Shown in pieces: positions 1 to 6,044 of a DNA stretch of 23,458 nucleotides. The first letter of the stretch is position 1; each line of letters starts with the position of its first letter. This DNA comes from a virus. Made by a program: the position numbers and the translations under genes. The notes under the pieces are model-generated. The model was given only the letters and a program-made list of their open reading frames with translations. It searched no databases and had not been told where the DNA came from. The stretch lies in the IMG/VR virus record IMGVR_UViG_3300047365_000330, positions 1-23,458 of that record; one strand, given 5' to 3'.

Positions 1-47
1 GTACTTTTTTTGTGGGTGAGATAAAAATCGCGCGCTCTGCTGTGGTC

Positions 48-83
48 ACTAAGGTATCCGTTCGTTCATGGAGATACCTTAGT
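48..83. other. Perfect 11-bp stem-loop near the left edge
   Basis: ACTAAGGTATC (48-58) is exactly complementary to GATACCTTAGT (73-83), leaving a 14-nt loop. No long T-run follows on either strand, so it is not a classic intrinsic terminator. It may be a processing site or a 3' end stabiliser between the gene run to the left of the window and the small-gene train that starts near 174-293. Apart from this hairpin and a weak promoter candidate I see nothing else in 1-173. Confidence 0.6.
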
Positions 84-113
84 TTCTCTGAATCACATAC
101 AGTTTGTGTAGAT

Positions 114-143
114 TGTACACATTACACACCTTATATATAGTAT
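114..143 (+). promoter_or_regulatory. Weak candidate sigma70-type promoter
   Basis: TGTACA at 114-119 is the same -35 hexamer used by the clear minus-strand promoters in this window. A TAGTAT sequence follows at 138-143 after 18 bp, but it matches TATAAT at only 4 of 6 positions and lacks the TGG extension seen in the other promoters. It lies in the right place to drive the plus-strand train of tiny genes. Tentative. Confidence 0.3.
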
Positions 144-173
144 TATGAGTCATTCCATACGGTACATCTCTAT

Positions 174-296
174 ATGAGTATTTGTAGTAGTCTTTTATAT
201 AGATTATTACGATACGATGACTCCCTTCCATACGAATTATTAATGAGATTATATTATAGTTTATTAATGGTAATAATATTAACGAGAAATCGATGA
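174..296 (+). CDS. Tentative 40-aa hydrophobic peptide
   Basis: This is an ATG-initiated frame (MSICSSLLYRLL...) ending at a TGA that overlaps the ATG of the next small gene as ATGA at 293-296. Its C-terminal half is hydrophobic (LLMVIILT) and could form a short membrane segment. There is no convincing Shine-Dalgarno sequence in front of the ATG. The only real support is the overlap, which matches the pattern of the downstream genes. No family recognised; it could be chance. Confidence 0.25.
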   Translation: MSICSSLLYRLLRYDDSLPYELLMRLYYSLLMVIILTRNR

Positions 297-439
297 ATAA
301 GAAGTTTGATTATAGTTTATTAAAGAATAAAGTGAATAAAAAGTCTTATGAGAAACCTGTTAGTGATAATATTATGAGTCATAAGGAAAAGATAAAAGAA
401 TTAAGGATTAAGTTATATAAATTGATAGGAATAAAGTAA
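293..439 (+). CDS. Small basic hypothetical protein (48 aa)
   Basis: MNKKFDYSLLKNKVNKKSYE... is lysine-rich and predicted mostly helical and soluble, with no recognisable domain. Its TAA overlaps the ATG of the next gene (TAATG at 437-441), so the two are probably translationally coupled. The ATG is preceded only by a weak GAG-containing ribosome site. It is the first plausible member of a train of tiny phage genes running to 1101. Function unknown. Confidence 0.5.
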   Translation: MNKKFDYSLLKNKVNKKSYEKPVSDNIMSHKEKIKELRIKLYKLIGIK

Positions 440-543
440 TGGATTATAATAAGAGTGATGAAATAGTATATTCAAGTGTGAAGATTTGGCATATATTGTT
501 ATTAAATGTTATAGGATTATGTGTTGTTTGGAGTATAATATGA
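439..543 (+). CDS. Small single-pass membrane protein (34 aa)
   Basis: MDYNKSDEIVYSSVKIWHIL... has a polar N-terminus of about 15 residues followed by one hydrophobic stretch (IWHILLLNVIGLCVVWSII) that runs to the C-terminus. This is the shape of a tail-anchored or type II micro-membrane protein. The start overlaps the upstream TAA and the stop overlaps the downstream ATG (ATGA at 540-543), which supports a coupled operon. No family recognised. Such proteins in T4-like phages are usually early accessory genes, but no function can be read here. Confidence 0.5.
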   Translation: MDYNKSDEIVYSSVKIWHILLLNVIGLCVVWSII

Positions 544-719
544 AGAAATACATATATGAGAGTCCGGATAAGGGTAAGACTGTCTATAGGAGAGAGTTTG
601 GTAAGGTTGAGAGAGAATTATATAGTGTAGAACATGACCATTATATAGAGAAATTGGTGGAACATGATACAAATCGTACGTGTTGGAACGATCGAATGGA
701 ATATTGGAAGAATGTTTAA
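540..719 (+). CDS. Hypothetical protein (59 aa)
   Basis: The frame is open further upstream to 486, but the ATG at 540 is preferred because it forms an ATGA overlap with the preceding gene, and upstream residues would lie on top of that gene. The product (MKKYIYESPDKGKTVYRREF...) is charged and soluble, rich in Lys, Glu, Arg and Tyr, with a C-terminal NRTCWNDRMEYWKNV segment. No domain recognised. It lies in the middle of the coupled tiny-gene train. Confidence 0.55.
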   Translation: MKKYIYESPDKGKTVYRREFGKVERELYSVEHDHYIEKLVEHDTNRTCWNDRMEYWKNV

Positions 720-783
720 GGTTTATATAGGATTATATGTTATAATGATAGGAATATGTTTATGGATGATATGGCAAATATGA
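712..783 (+). CDS. Candidate 23-aa membrane micropeptide
   Basis: MFKVYIGLYVIMIGICLWMIWQI is almost entirely hydrophobic and would form one membrane helix. The ATG lies within the last 8 bases of the preceding gene and the TGA overlaps the next ATG (ATGA at 780-783), so it fills what would otherwise be a gap in a perfectly coupled series. Its tiny size makes independent proof impossible from sequence alone. Confidence 0.4.
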   Translation: MFKVYIGLYVIMIGICLWMIWQI

Positions 784-935
784 TTGAAATAATAATATAT
801 GGGATGATTACTGCGTTTGCTGCATTAATGTATATGTTTATAAGTGATTTATATAGAGATAGGCAGTGGAGAAAGAATAATCCGGATGAACATAATATAA
901 TGGAACGTAAAATAAAGGATGATTTTAGTGAGTAG
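780..935 (+). CDS. Small membrane protein (51 aa)
   Basis: The N-terminal half (IIIYGMITAFAALMYMFIS) is a single predicted membrane helix. The C-terminal half (DLYRDRQWRKNNPDEHN...) is charged and probably cytoplasmic, giving an N-out/C-in single-pass topology by the positive-inside rule. The ATG overlaps the stop of the upstream micropeptide. Function unknown. Confidence 0.55.
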   Translation: MIEIIIYGMITAFAALMYMFISDLYRDRQWRKNNPDEHNIMERKIKDDFSE

Positions 936-1101
936 ACCGTTAGAGACAAGAGATCATATGATGGTTGGTGTGACTTCGTGTATGTTATTCATATGTTATA
1001 AGATGATGTTAATGAGTCCGATACTCGCAGGGTTGTTAATGTGGTTCAATATGAATTTATTTAACGCGTATTGTCGTTGGCGTAAGAGTGAGAATATGTA
1101 A
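928..1101 (+). CDS. Small membrane protein (57 aa), GTG start preferred
   Basis: Two starts are possible: ATG at 919 and an in-frame GTG at 928. AAAGGA at 914-919 is 8 nt from the GTG but abuts the ATG, so the GTG is the better start. The product (MSRPLETRDHMMVGVTSCML...) has two short hydrophobic runs, around residues 12-25 and 32-47, that could form a helical hairpin in the membrane, and ends in a basic tail (CRWRKSENM). It overlaps the gene before it by 8 bases. No family recognised. Confidence 0.5.
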   Translation: MSRPLETRDHMMVGVTSCMLFICYKMMLMSPILAGLLMWFNMNLFNAYCRWRKSENM

Positions 1102-1102
1102 A

Positions 1103-1840
1103 ATGAGAGAAATGCATAATGTAGATAGAGAAGGTCGTAAACTTATATATGGTCGTGAGCCGTCTAAACCACAGTACCATGAATATCCAAGAGAAAAGAC
1201 ATTTCCTACAGAAGAAGATATGGCGTGTGAAGCGCAACTCAGTGCATTAGGTACATGGGAACCTTTAAGACTTAAAATACGTCAAGGTGAATGGAAAGAA
1301 AATGAAAGATCAGTAAAAGATTTATGGAGACCATTTCAACCAAAAGAAGGTATTTTAAATGATAGAGAAAGTATTTTATTATATGGTGCGAAAGGATCAC
1401 AACCGACTGATCCGTGTGGACTTGCGCAAATGGCAAGACATACTGGAATTAAACCACGCGAAGACTCGATGACATATCCTACAAGTGCAGCAGAAATGTT
1501 TACTTGTTTACACGATGTATTTGATACTTTTGATTTTGGTAGAACATTTGCGGTAAGGTTAAACCAAGGCGGACATTATCCACCACACAGAGATCATATA
1601 TTATTAACACGACCAACATTCAGATTAATCGCATTCTTAGGTGATTCGACTGGTCCTTTAAAATGGGAAGTTGAAGACAAAAGAGTTACCTTTCAACCCA
1701 ATCATTTGTACTATGTCGACACAAGGAAAACACACAGTTTATGGAGTGGCAGCCATAAGAGTACGATGGTTGTTTTTAATGTGATGAAAAACTGGGAGAA
1801 CGTTATGAAAATATTAACGAACCTTAAATATCGCGGTTAA
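1103..1840 (+). CDS. 2OG-Fe(II) oxygenase-like (aspartyl hydroxylase-type fold)
   Basis: This 245-aa protein has an N-terminal region of about 140 residues without recognisable motifs, followed by a double-stranded beta-helix core. H162-x-D164 (in YPPHRDH) and H211 (in RKTHSLWSG) fit the Fe(II)-binding facial triad. The pattern of the core (FRLIAFLGD...LKWEVEDKRV...NHLYYVDT) resembles the aspartyl/asparaginyl beta-hydroxylase and prolyl-hydroxylase group. Known family role: oxygen-dependent hydroxylation with 2-oxoglutarate as co-substrate; the substrate here is unknown. A GTG at 1088 is also in frame, but the ATG at 1103, just after the previous stop, is preferred. It is followed by a smaller member of the same superfamily. 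Confidence 0.75.
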   Translation: MREMHNVDREGRKLIYGREPSKPQYHEYPREKTFPTEEDMACEAQLSALGTWEPLRLKIRQGEWKENERSVKDLWRPFQPKEGILNDRESILLYGAKGSQPTDPCGLAQMARHTGIKPREDSMTYPTSAAEMFTCLHDVFDTFDFGRTFAVRLNQGGHYPPHRDHILLTRPTFRLIAFLGDSTGPLKWEVEDKRVTFQPNHLYYVDTRKTHSLWSGSHKSTMVVFNVMKNWENVMKILTNLKYRG

Positions 1841-1849
1841 ATAATTATA

Positions 1850-2314
1850 ATGATATATGAGATTGATTATGAGTACGACAGGTTATTACTATTAGAAGAG
1901 AGTATGGACCGAGACTACGAGTCTTTTGTTGACTCTAAGACCAGACTTGTGTGGGATGAATGGTTGATATGTAAAAATATTGGTCCTATTGGATCACAAA
2001 TTGCAGCGCACTTTGAGTCAATACTTCAAACAAAACTCGAACCAAGATATTATATACAGCGTAAAGGTATGAGATTACCGTTTCATTGTGACCGAGATAC
2101 ACAATGTGCAATTAACTTAATATTAAATGATAGTCAAGATGCGATAGAGTTTCGAGTTAACGATAAAGTCTATACCAATCACTATCAGACTGCATTGATC
2201 GATACACAAACCGAGCATCAAGTTGTTACAGTAACAAGTGACAGAATACTCTATAAGTTATCTATGAAAAAGATGTCGTTCAAACAAGCGAAAAAAGCTT
2301 TAACTGGTCTCTGA
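1850..2314 (+). CDS. Small 2OG-Fe(II) oxygenase-like protein (154 aa)
   Basis: H79-x-D81 (LPFHCDRD) and H123 (TQTEHQVVT) give the iron triad. R132 (SDRILYKLS) is placed to bind 2-oxoglutarate. The segment CAINLILNDSQDAIEF aligns well with two minus-strand proteins nearby (2280-2747 and 4673-5164), so these are paralogues. The start at 1850 follows the previous stop by 9 bases. Its 3' end overlaps the convergent paralogue by 35 bp. The length is close to a bare catalytic core, with no accessory domain. Substrate unknown. Confidence 0.7.
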   Translation: MIYEIDYEYDRLLLLEESMDRDYESFVDSKTRLVWDEWLICKNIGPIGSQIAAHFESILQTKLEPRYYIQRKGMRLPFHCDRDTQCAINLILNDSQDAIEFRVNDKVYTNHYQTALIDTQTEHQVVTVTSDRILYKLSMKKMSFKQAKKALTGL

Positions 2315-2747
2315 TCTCTTCATAAGAATTTTCTAAGTAAGCAAACATAAGTAACAGTCTTTCTTTCGGATAAGCTGGTACCATGTGCATTCTACTATTA
2401 TTAAATAACGCACACTCGTAATTGACCTCACCAAATTCTTCAAATATTGCAGGACCATAGTCATCTGATAATATAATATTAATCGCACAACGAGTATTCG
2501 GGTCAGTGTGCATATGAACGTAAGCATTTGGTTGTAACGTAAAAGCGATAATATTACTTCCTTTAAATTTTTTATGAAGAGAGTTTATGATAGGATAGTC
2601 AGTTGTGTTTTTTAAAGTAGCTCGTAGCCAAGTGTCTTTGATATTTGGTGACGTAAAAAAAGTCTTAAAATCAAGTCTTCTAAATTCTTCTCTTAATTTT
2701 ATTTTATCGTACTTAAGATTAAGATGTGTGATGAACTGATTTTCCAT
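2280..2747 (-). CDS. Small 2OG-Fe(II) oxygenase-like protein (155 aa)
   Basis: H80-x-D82 (HMHTDPN), H121 (SRMHMVPA) and R130 (KERLLLMF) reproduce the spacing of the other small oxygenases in this region. The CAINIILSDD strand is nearly identical to theirs. The ATG at 2747 directly follows the stop of the GNAT-like gene. It is the last gene of the leftward run and converges, with a 35-bp overlap, on its plus-strand paralogue. It is probably a hydroxylase of a small molecule or a protein side chain; nothing in the sequence names the substrate. Confidence 0.7.
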   Translation of the reverse strand: MENQFITHLNLKYDKIKLREEFRRLDFKTFFTSPNIKDTWLRATLKNTTDYPIINSLHKKFKGSNIIAFTLQPNAYVHMHTDPNTRCAINIILSDDYGPAIFEEFGEVNYECALFNNSRMHMVPAYPKERLLLMFAYLENSYEEIRDQLKLFSLV

Positions 2748-3268
2748 TACACTCTCGGTAGTTCTATAGTGTCTTTATTAGTAATAATATGTTGATGACA
2801 CTTAATATTTTTCCTATTACACGTAAGATATAAATCTGGCAATAATCTATAACGATACCGTGGATCTAAATACTCTATAAATCTTTCGATTGAATAAGTC
2901 TTATCTACCTCTGCACTCATTGATATGAAAGGTTGAAAGTTATTTTCTATTGCCCATTGTGTTTGTTGCGGAACAAACTGATCAGCACAAAATCTTATAT
3001 TTTTCTTAATAAACTTATTAATACCAAATCTTCTATGAGATCGAAACGTGCAATATCTATCACATATTCGTACAGTCTTATCATTAAACTTCGTGATGCC
3101 GCCCATCGCTATTGGCACACTATCGTCTTCAAGTACGTGAAACTGCAAGTACTTATCCCATCTTTTTTTTATTTTATTATACTCATAGTTTTCTGCATTA
3201 CGATGGTTATCGTTAGTTGCTTGTTCGCAAAGATCTTTAATGTCTTCTACATCATATATATTTTTCAT
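2747..3268 (-). CDS. GNAT-like acyltransferase-type protein (173 aa)
   Basis: The layout resembles small phage GNAT-family proteins: an N-terminal helix pair, then beta strands around LQFHVLEDDSVPIAMGGITK and a helical segment (FGINKFIKKNIRFCADQF). The conserved acetyl-CoA pyrophosphate loop (Q/RxxGxG/A) is not clear, so activity is uncertain. The frame is open to 3292, but the ATG at 3268 forms a TAATG overlap with the TauD-like gene and is preferred. It sits between two oxygenase genes, which suggests a shared modification pathway. Low certainty on function. Confidence 0.5.
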   Translation of the reverse strand: MKNIYDVEDIKDLCEQATNDNHRNAENYEYNKIKKRWDKYLQFHVLEDDSVPIAMGGITKFNDKTVRICDRYCTFRSHRRFGINKFIKKNIRFCADQFVPQQTQWAIENNFQPFISMSAEVDKTYSIERFIEYLDPRYRYRLLPDLYLTCNRKNIKCHQHIITNKDTIELPRV

Positions 3269-3972
3269 TAACATACGCCGGCTATTCTCCATAGATGTCT
3301 ATTACCAGCAGTGGTACCTTCTCTTTTATGGTTAGTAGTGAGATTATTACTTATCATTAAGTCACCTTTCTTCCACTTATGGTAGTATATTCTATCAGGT
3401 GCATAAAGAACATCTTCTATTATTTTTTTCTCGTCAAGTGGCAAGTCGGTGTACGCTTCTGAATAGAATACATATTTACTTTTAGAGTCTTCTTGTATTA
3501 ATTGATGTTTAACGTTTCGATATTTTAAACGAAACCATCTTCTATCTGCTTCAGTCTTAAACTTATATCCATACCTCTCGCTTTTTGTAAATCTATCCAT
3601 ATTAGCAGATACGAGTCTATCTGGTATCGGGCAGTCTATTCGATTACTTACGAACATAGTTCTGCCTGCGTCGTCTGATACGTCGACCGCGTATAGTCCT
3701 GTTATATGAACAGGATCTTGCATGTACCCACCGTCCATGTGCCATTCTAAATCAGAACTACTGTAAAGATTACCACGACCTTCACCGCTGCTCGTAATGT
3801 CAAGAAATATAGTGTCCATAGGATTTTGGCCTACAACTTGATAATGTTGATTTACAAATTTAAATATTTCCATTTGAGATGCTGGAGTATTTTCTATAAT
3901 TATTAAGTCTGTATCTTTATTTTTAAGAGACGTTAAGTCTCTATTATTCCAGTCTTGTGTTGTTACTTTCAT
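3268..3972 (-). CDS. TauD/TfdA-family 2OG dioxygenase (234 aa)
   Basis: W77-H78-x-D80 (LEWHMDGGY) is the family's first iron motif. H215 (TTNHKREG) and the following R225/R229 (NRHLWRIAG) match the C-terminal HxnR motif that binds iron and 2-oxoglutarate. The middle part (GLYAVDVSDDAGRTMFVSN) fits the TauD/CAS/BBOX core. Members oxidise taurine, betaines, amino acids or carrier-bound substrates. At 234 aa it is slightly short for the family. It is coupled by TAATG overlaps to the desaturase upstream and the GNAT-like gene downstream. Substrate unknown, but the family call is firm. Confidence 0.85.
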   Translation of the reverse strand: MKVTTQDWNNRDLTSLKNKDTDLIIIENTPASQMEIFKFVNQHYQVVGQNPMDTIFLDITSSGEGRGNLYSSSDLEWHMDGGYMQDPVHITGLYAVDVSDDAGRTMFVSNRIDCPIPDRLVSANMDRFTKSERYGYKFKTEADRRWFRLKYRNVKHQLIQEDSKSKYVFYSEAYTDLPLDEKKIIEDVLYAPDRIYYHKWKKGDLMISNNLTTNHKREGTTAGNRHLWRIAGVC

Positions 3973-4685
3973 TATGCACTCCGTATTAATTTTATAAAGA
4001 AATATGTAGGATCTATCAGTCCGTGTCTTATTTTCTTTGAATCGTCGTGATGTGCTTTGTGATATCCTTCACCTGCAGTAAAAATATTGATAAGTGTGTT
4101 GTTAGTTGCCTCACCGGTTTTATGTAAGTATGCGTTAAATAATCCAAACAAATGTGAGCTCAACACACATGGCAATGCATATGCAAACACTAACAACAAT
4201 GGATCTATTACAAATAATAATACAACTAACACACTAACCATTTTAAAATAATGATCATGCCAAAATTTAAGTATTTTATTGTTTATAAGACCTTTAAAGA
4301 ACTTTCTTTCAATCTTTTGTTCTAGTCCCCACAAATTAAAATAAATTCGCCAAAACCCGTAATGGTTCGGAGATTGTGGATCTTTATCTGTGTCAGAATA
4401 AGCGTGATGTTGTCTATGTATTGCTGCTCTAGTTAAGTACGGTCCAGATCCTATGAATAAACTTAAAGTGTTAGTAAAATATTCAAACCATTTACCAACT
4501 TTAAATGCGTCATGTGCGTAGAACCTATGATAACCTGCGCTTGATGACATAATTGTAATACAATAATACCATGCAAAACCTGCTATCCACATCCACCATG
4601 TTCCATATATTGCACCATATATTAATGCAAAGTGGCATAAACTGTGATTAATTAATAGTTTATATGTAGTCTTTATATTAAACAT
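3972..4685 (-). CDS. Membrane fatty-acid desaturase, delta-9 type
   Basis: All three histidine boxes are present in order: HRFYAH (53-58), HRQHH (90-94) and EGYHKAHH (206-213), plus an asparagine/histidine pair in NAYLHKTG. Hydrophobic segments near 12-45, 65-85 and 148-185 give the four-helix topology expected of acyl-CoA/acyl-lipid desaturases. The known reaction is insertion of a cis double bond into a saturated acyl chain using a di-iron centre, O2 and reducing equivalents. At 237 aa it is a compact version. The start overlaps the upstream oxygenase by 13 bases and the stop overlaps the TauD-like gene (TAATG). It probably alters host membrane lipids during infection. Confidence 0.9.
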   Translation of the reverse strand: MFNIKTTYKLLINHSLCHFALIYGAIYGTWWMWIAGFAWYYCITIMSSSAGYHRFYAHDAFKVGKWFEYFTNTLSLFIGSGPYLTRAAIHRQHHAYSDTDKDPQSPNHYGFWRIYFNLWGLEQKIERKFFKGLINNKILKFWHDHYFKMVSVLVVLLFVIDPLLLVFAYALPCVLSSHLFGLFNAYLHKTGEATNNTLINIFTAGEGYHKAHHDDSKKIRHGLIDPTYFFIKLIRSA

Positions 4686-5164
4686 TTACCTCTCAATTCA
4701 TTTTCTACTTCTTTAAACGTTTTTTTATGCCAAGCAAATTTTAATAATAATCTATCACTAGGATATGGCTTAACGCTGTGATGTTTAGATACATCTATTA
4801 AAGCATTCTTATAATATTCATCGCCGTAATCAAAAGTTATAGGTGCTACGTCATCTGATAATAATAAATTAATTGCTGTAATAACATCATAATCTCTATG
4901 CTTTGGTAAAAAAGAATTTGCTAATTGTTTATAAACATATATAATATCACATTTAAATGCTGCATTTAAGCGTTTAATCTCAGGTAGACTATTAGTGTCT
5001 TCAATAATGGTTTTTAACCATGTATCAGTTTTATACCAAAATTGTTTACTTTCTTCCGTTTTTGCTCTCCACCAATTATTAGAATGGCCAGGCTTTAAAT
5101 GAAGTGTATCAATTTCTTTTATTACTTTATCTTTATCAAAAGAAATATTTAAGTGTCTAATCAA
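4673..5164 (-). CDS. Small 2OG-Fe(II) oxygenase-like protein (163 aa), TTG start
   Basis: H89-x-D91 (LPKHRDYD), H128 or H129 (SKHHSV) and R138 (SDRLLLKF) give the iron triad and co-substrate arginine. TAINLLLSDD matches the paralogues at 1850-2314 and 2280-2747. There is no ATG near the N-terminus. The TTG at 5164 overlaps the previous TGA (TTGA) and gives an N-terminus (MIRHLNISFDKDK) similar to that of the 2280-2747 paralogue, so TTG is the likely start. The N-terminal 60 residues are tryptophan-rich (NNWWRAK). The product lies immediately upstream of the desaturase. Confidence 0.7.
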   Translation of the reverse strand: MIRHLNISFDKDKVIKEIDTLHLKPGHSNNWWRAKTEESKQFWYKTDTWLKTIIEDTNSLPEIKRLNAAFKCDIIYVYKQLANSFLPKHRDYDVITAINLLLSDDVAPITFDYGDEYYKNALIDVSKHHSVKPYPSDRLLLKFAWHKKTFKEVENELRGKCLI

Positions 5165-5316
5165 GATACTTGTATAGCAACGTAGACTAACATAGCAAAT
5201 ATACCGATATTAATCATCATATTAATATAGTGTGGATTCGGTGTCATAATCTTTCTCCTTGGGTTCCAATTGTTTGAAGGTTGATGCGATGTGTATTCAA
5301 TAACTTTCCATAACAT
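5161..5316 (-). CDS. Small single-pass membrane protein (51 aa)
   Basis: A strong AGGAGG lies 7 nt before the ATG at 5316, embedded in the end of the upstream gene. The first 25 residues are polar and basic (MLWKVIEYTSHQPSNNWNPR). One hydrophobic helix (MMINIGIFAMLVYVAIQV) ends the protein. A second in-frame ATG at 5247 also has an AAGGAG ribosome site and would give a 28-aa form that is almost only the membrane helix, so dual starts are possible. No family recognised. Confidence 0.6.
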   Translation of the reverse strand: MLWKVIEYTSHQPSNNWNPRRKIMTPNPHYINMMINIGIFAMLVYVAIQVS

Positions 5317-5319
5317 AGT

Positions 5320-5532
5320 TTATCCTCCTAGCCATTTATCGACTTCAAATATTTCTATCATAAGAAAACTAAACAACAGAAGTAGAATACTCCAAACTAT
5401 GAGTTTACCACTGAAGTTGGTCGCTTTCATCTTGACTGCGATCAGTTCATTACCTAGAAATCTAAGTGCAAGTTCAAACTCATTATGTTCATCTTTAATG
5501 ACTATACCGTTCTTTTTTTCTACTTCTGCCAT
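5320..5532 (-). CDS. Small tail-anchored-type membrane protein (70 aa)
   Basis: The N-terminal 40 residues are soluble and charged (MAEVEKKNGIVIKDEHNEFE...). They are followed by a membrane helix at about 44-63 (LIVWSILLLLFSFLMIEIF) and a short tail (EVDKWLGG) whose codons contain the ribosome site of the next gene. It lies in the coupled leftward operon behind the tmRNA. No domain recognised. Confidence 0.65.
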   Translation of the reverse strand: MAEVEKKNGIVIKDEHNEFELALRFLGNELIAVKMKATNFSGKLIVWSILLLLFSFLMIEIFEVDKWLGG

Positions 5533-5541
5533 GTTTTTATC

Positions 5542-5775
5542 CTACTTCTTTTCGCTTACATAAGTGTATAACTTATTCGCGGTTTCGATGAGATCTACGG
5601 GTTGATACATCATGGGTAAGTGGTCGTTGACCGCGTCCATAATGTCTTCACGTTTTTCAGATGCCTGATCTATCATTCTATACATAATATCCTGTTGTAA
5701 ACAGTACTGTGTATCGGCCATGTCTTTAGCCATTTTTAAAGTTTCGAGTCTTATTTCGTATGCGTTTTTAGACAT
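5542..5775 (-). CDS. Small helical hypothetical protein (77 aa)
   Basis: The frame is open to 5799, but AGGAGG at 5781-5786 sits 5 nt before the ATG at 5775, so the shorter form (MSKNAYEIRLETLKMAKDMA...) is chosen. It is predicted almost wholly helical and acidic, with no Cys-rich or membrane features. The protein resembles small conserved proteins of T4-like marine phages in size and composition; function unknown. It is the first protein gene after the RNA block, and its leader carries a perfect hairpin (5809-5830). Confidence 0.65.
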   Translation of the reverse strand: MSKNAYEIRLETLKMAKDMADTQYCLQQDIMYRMIDQASEKREDIMDAVNDHLPMMYQPVDLIETANKLYTYVSEKK

Positions 5776-5808
5776 ATTGTCCTCCTGTGTGTGTTGCATA
5801 TATGTGTT

Positions 5809-5830
5809 GTGGAGGTAACAATTCCTCCAC
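5809..5830 (-). promoter_or_regulatory. Leader hairpin with anti-Shine-Dalgarno arm
   Basis: On the minus strand GTGGAGG and CCTCCAC form a perfect 7-bp stem around an 8-nt loop, 23 nt upstream of the AGGAGG ribosome site at 5781-5786. The CCTCC arm could pair either in this hairpin or with the downstream AGGAGG, so the two pairings would be mutually exclusive. Alternatively it is only a processing hairpin separating the RNA block from the first mRNA. Confidence 0.5.
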
Positions 5831-5839
5831 GCGGATGTA

Positions 5840-6010
5840 TTAAGTCATCACACTTTTTTTAGCAGGACTATTTTAGTTCCCTCGTGCGTCCAGCCCGCCC
5901 TGCCGTGTAGGTAATTTTACGTTCTTATATCGAGTCTACCTTATCCGTCTTGGTAGCCCACCTACGTCGCCGCACCCCGTAAAGTGCACACGTGAATCCC
6001 GGTTTTTTAT
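5840..6010 (-). ncRNA. Candidate structured non-coding RNA downstream of tmRNA
   Basis: This stretch has no credible coding frame and is clearly richer in G and C than the coding regions around it. On the minus strand GCAGG (5899-5903) can pair with CCTGC (5862-5866), enclosing an ACTA-AAA-TAGT hairpin. GTAGGT near 5962 can pair with ACCTAC near 5910, enclosing a purine-rich middle section. It is co-oriented with and downstream of the tmRNA and upstream of the first mRNA. I do not recognise it: tRNA T-arms, RNase P conserved regions and the SRP RNA motif are all absent. The boundaries are approximate. Confidence 0.5.
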
Positions 6011-6044
6011 AAGTAGTGTTGCAACACGTACTTACCTCAGGAAA

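Noticed and set aside
5840-6010. Identification of the GC-rich block as RNase P RNA, group I intron or tRNA
   Set aside because: The conserved RNase P region I/V pattern, the group I core (P/Q/R/S) and any tRNA T-arm could not be found; the AAAATAGTCC resemblance to a group I core is isolated.
6011-6033. Palindromic hairpin as an intrinsic terminator
   Set aside because: The stem (AAGTA-GTGTTGCAACAC-TACTT) is strong, but on the minus strand it is followed by an A-run rather than T, and on the plus strand no transcript is expected there.
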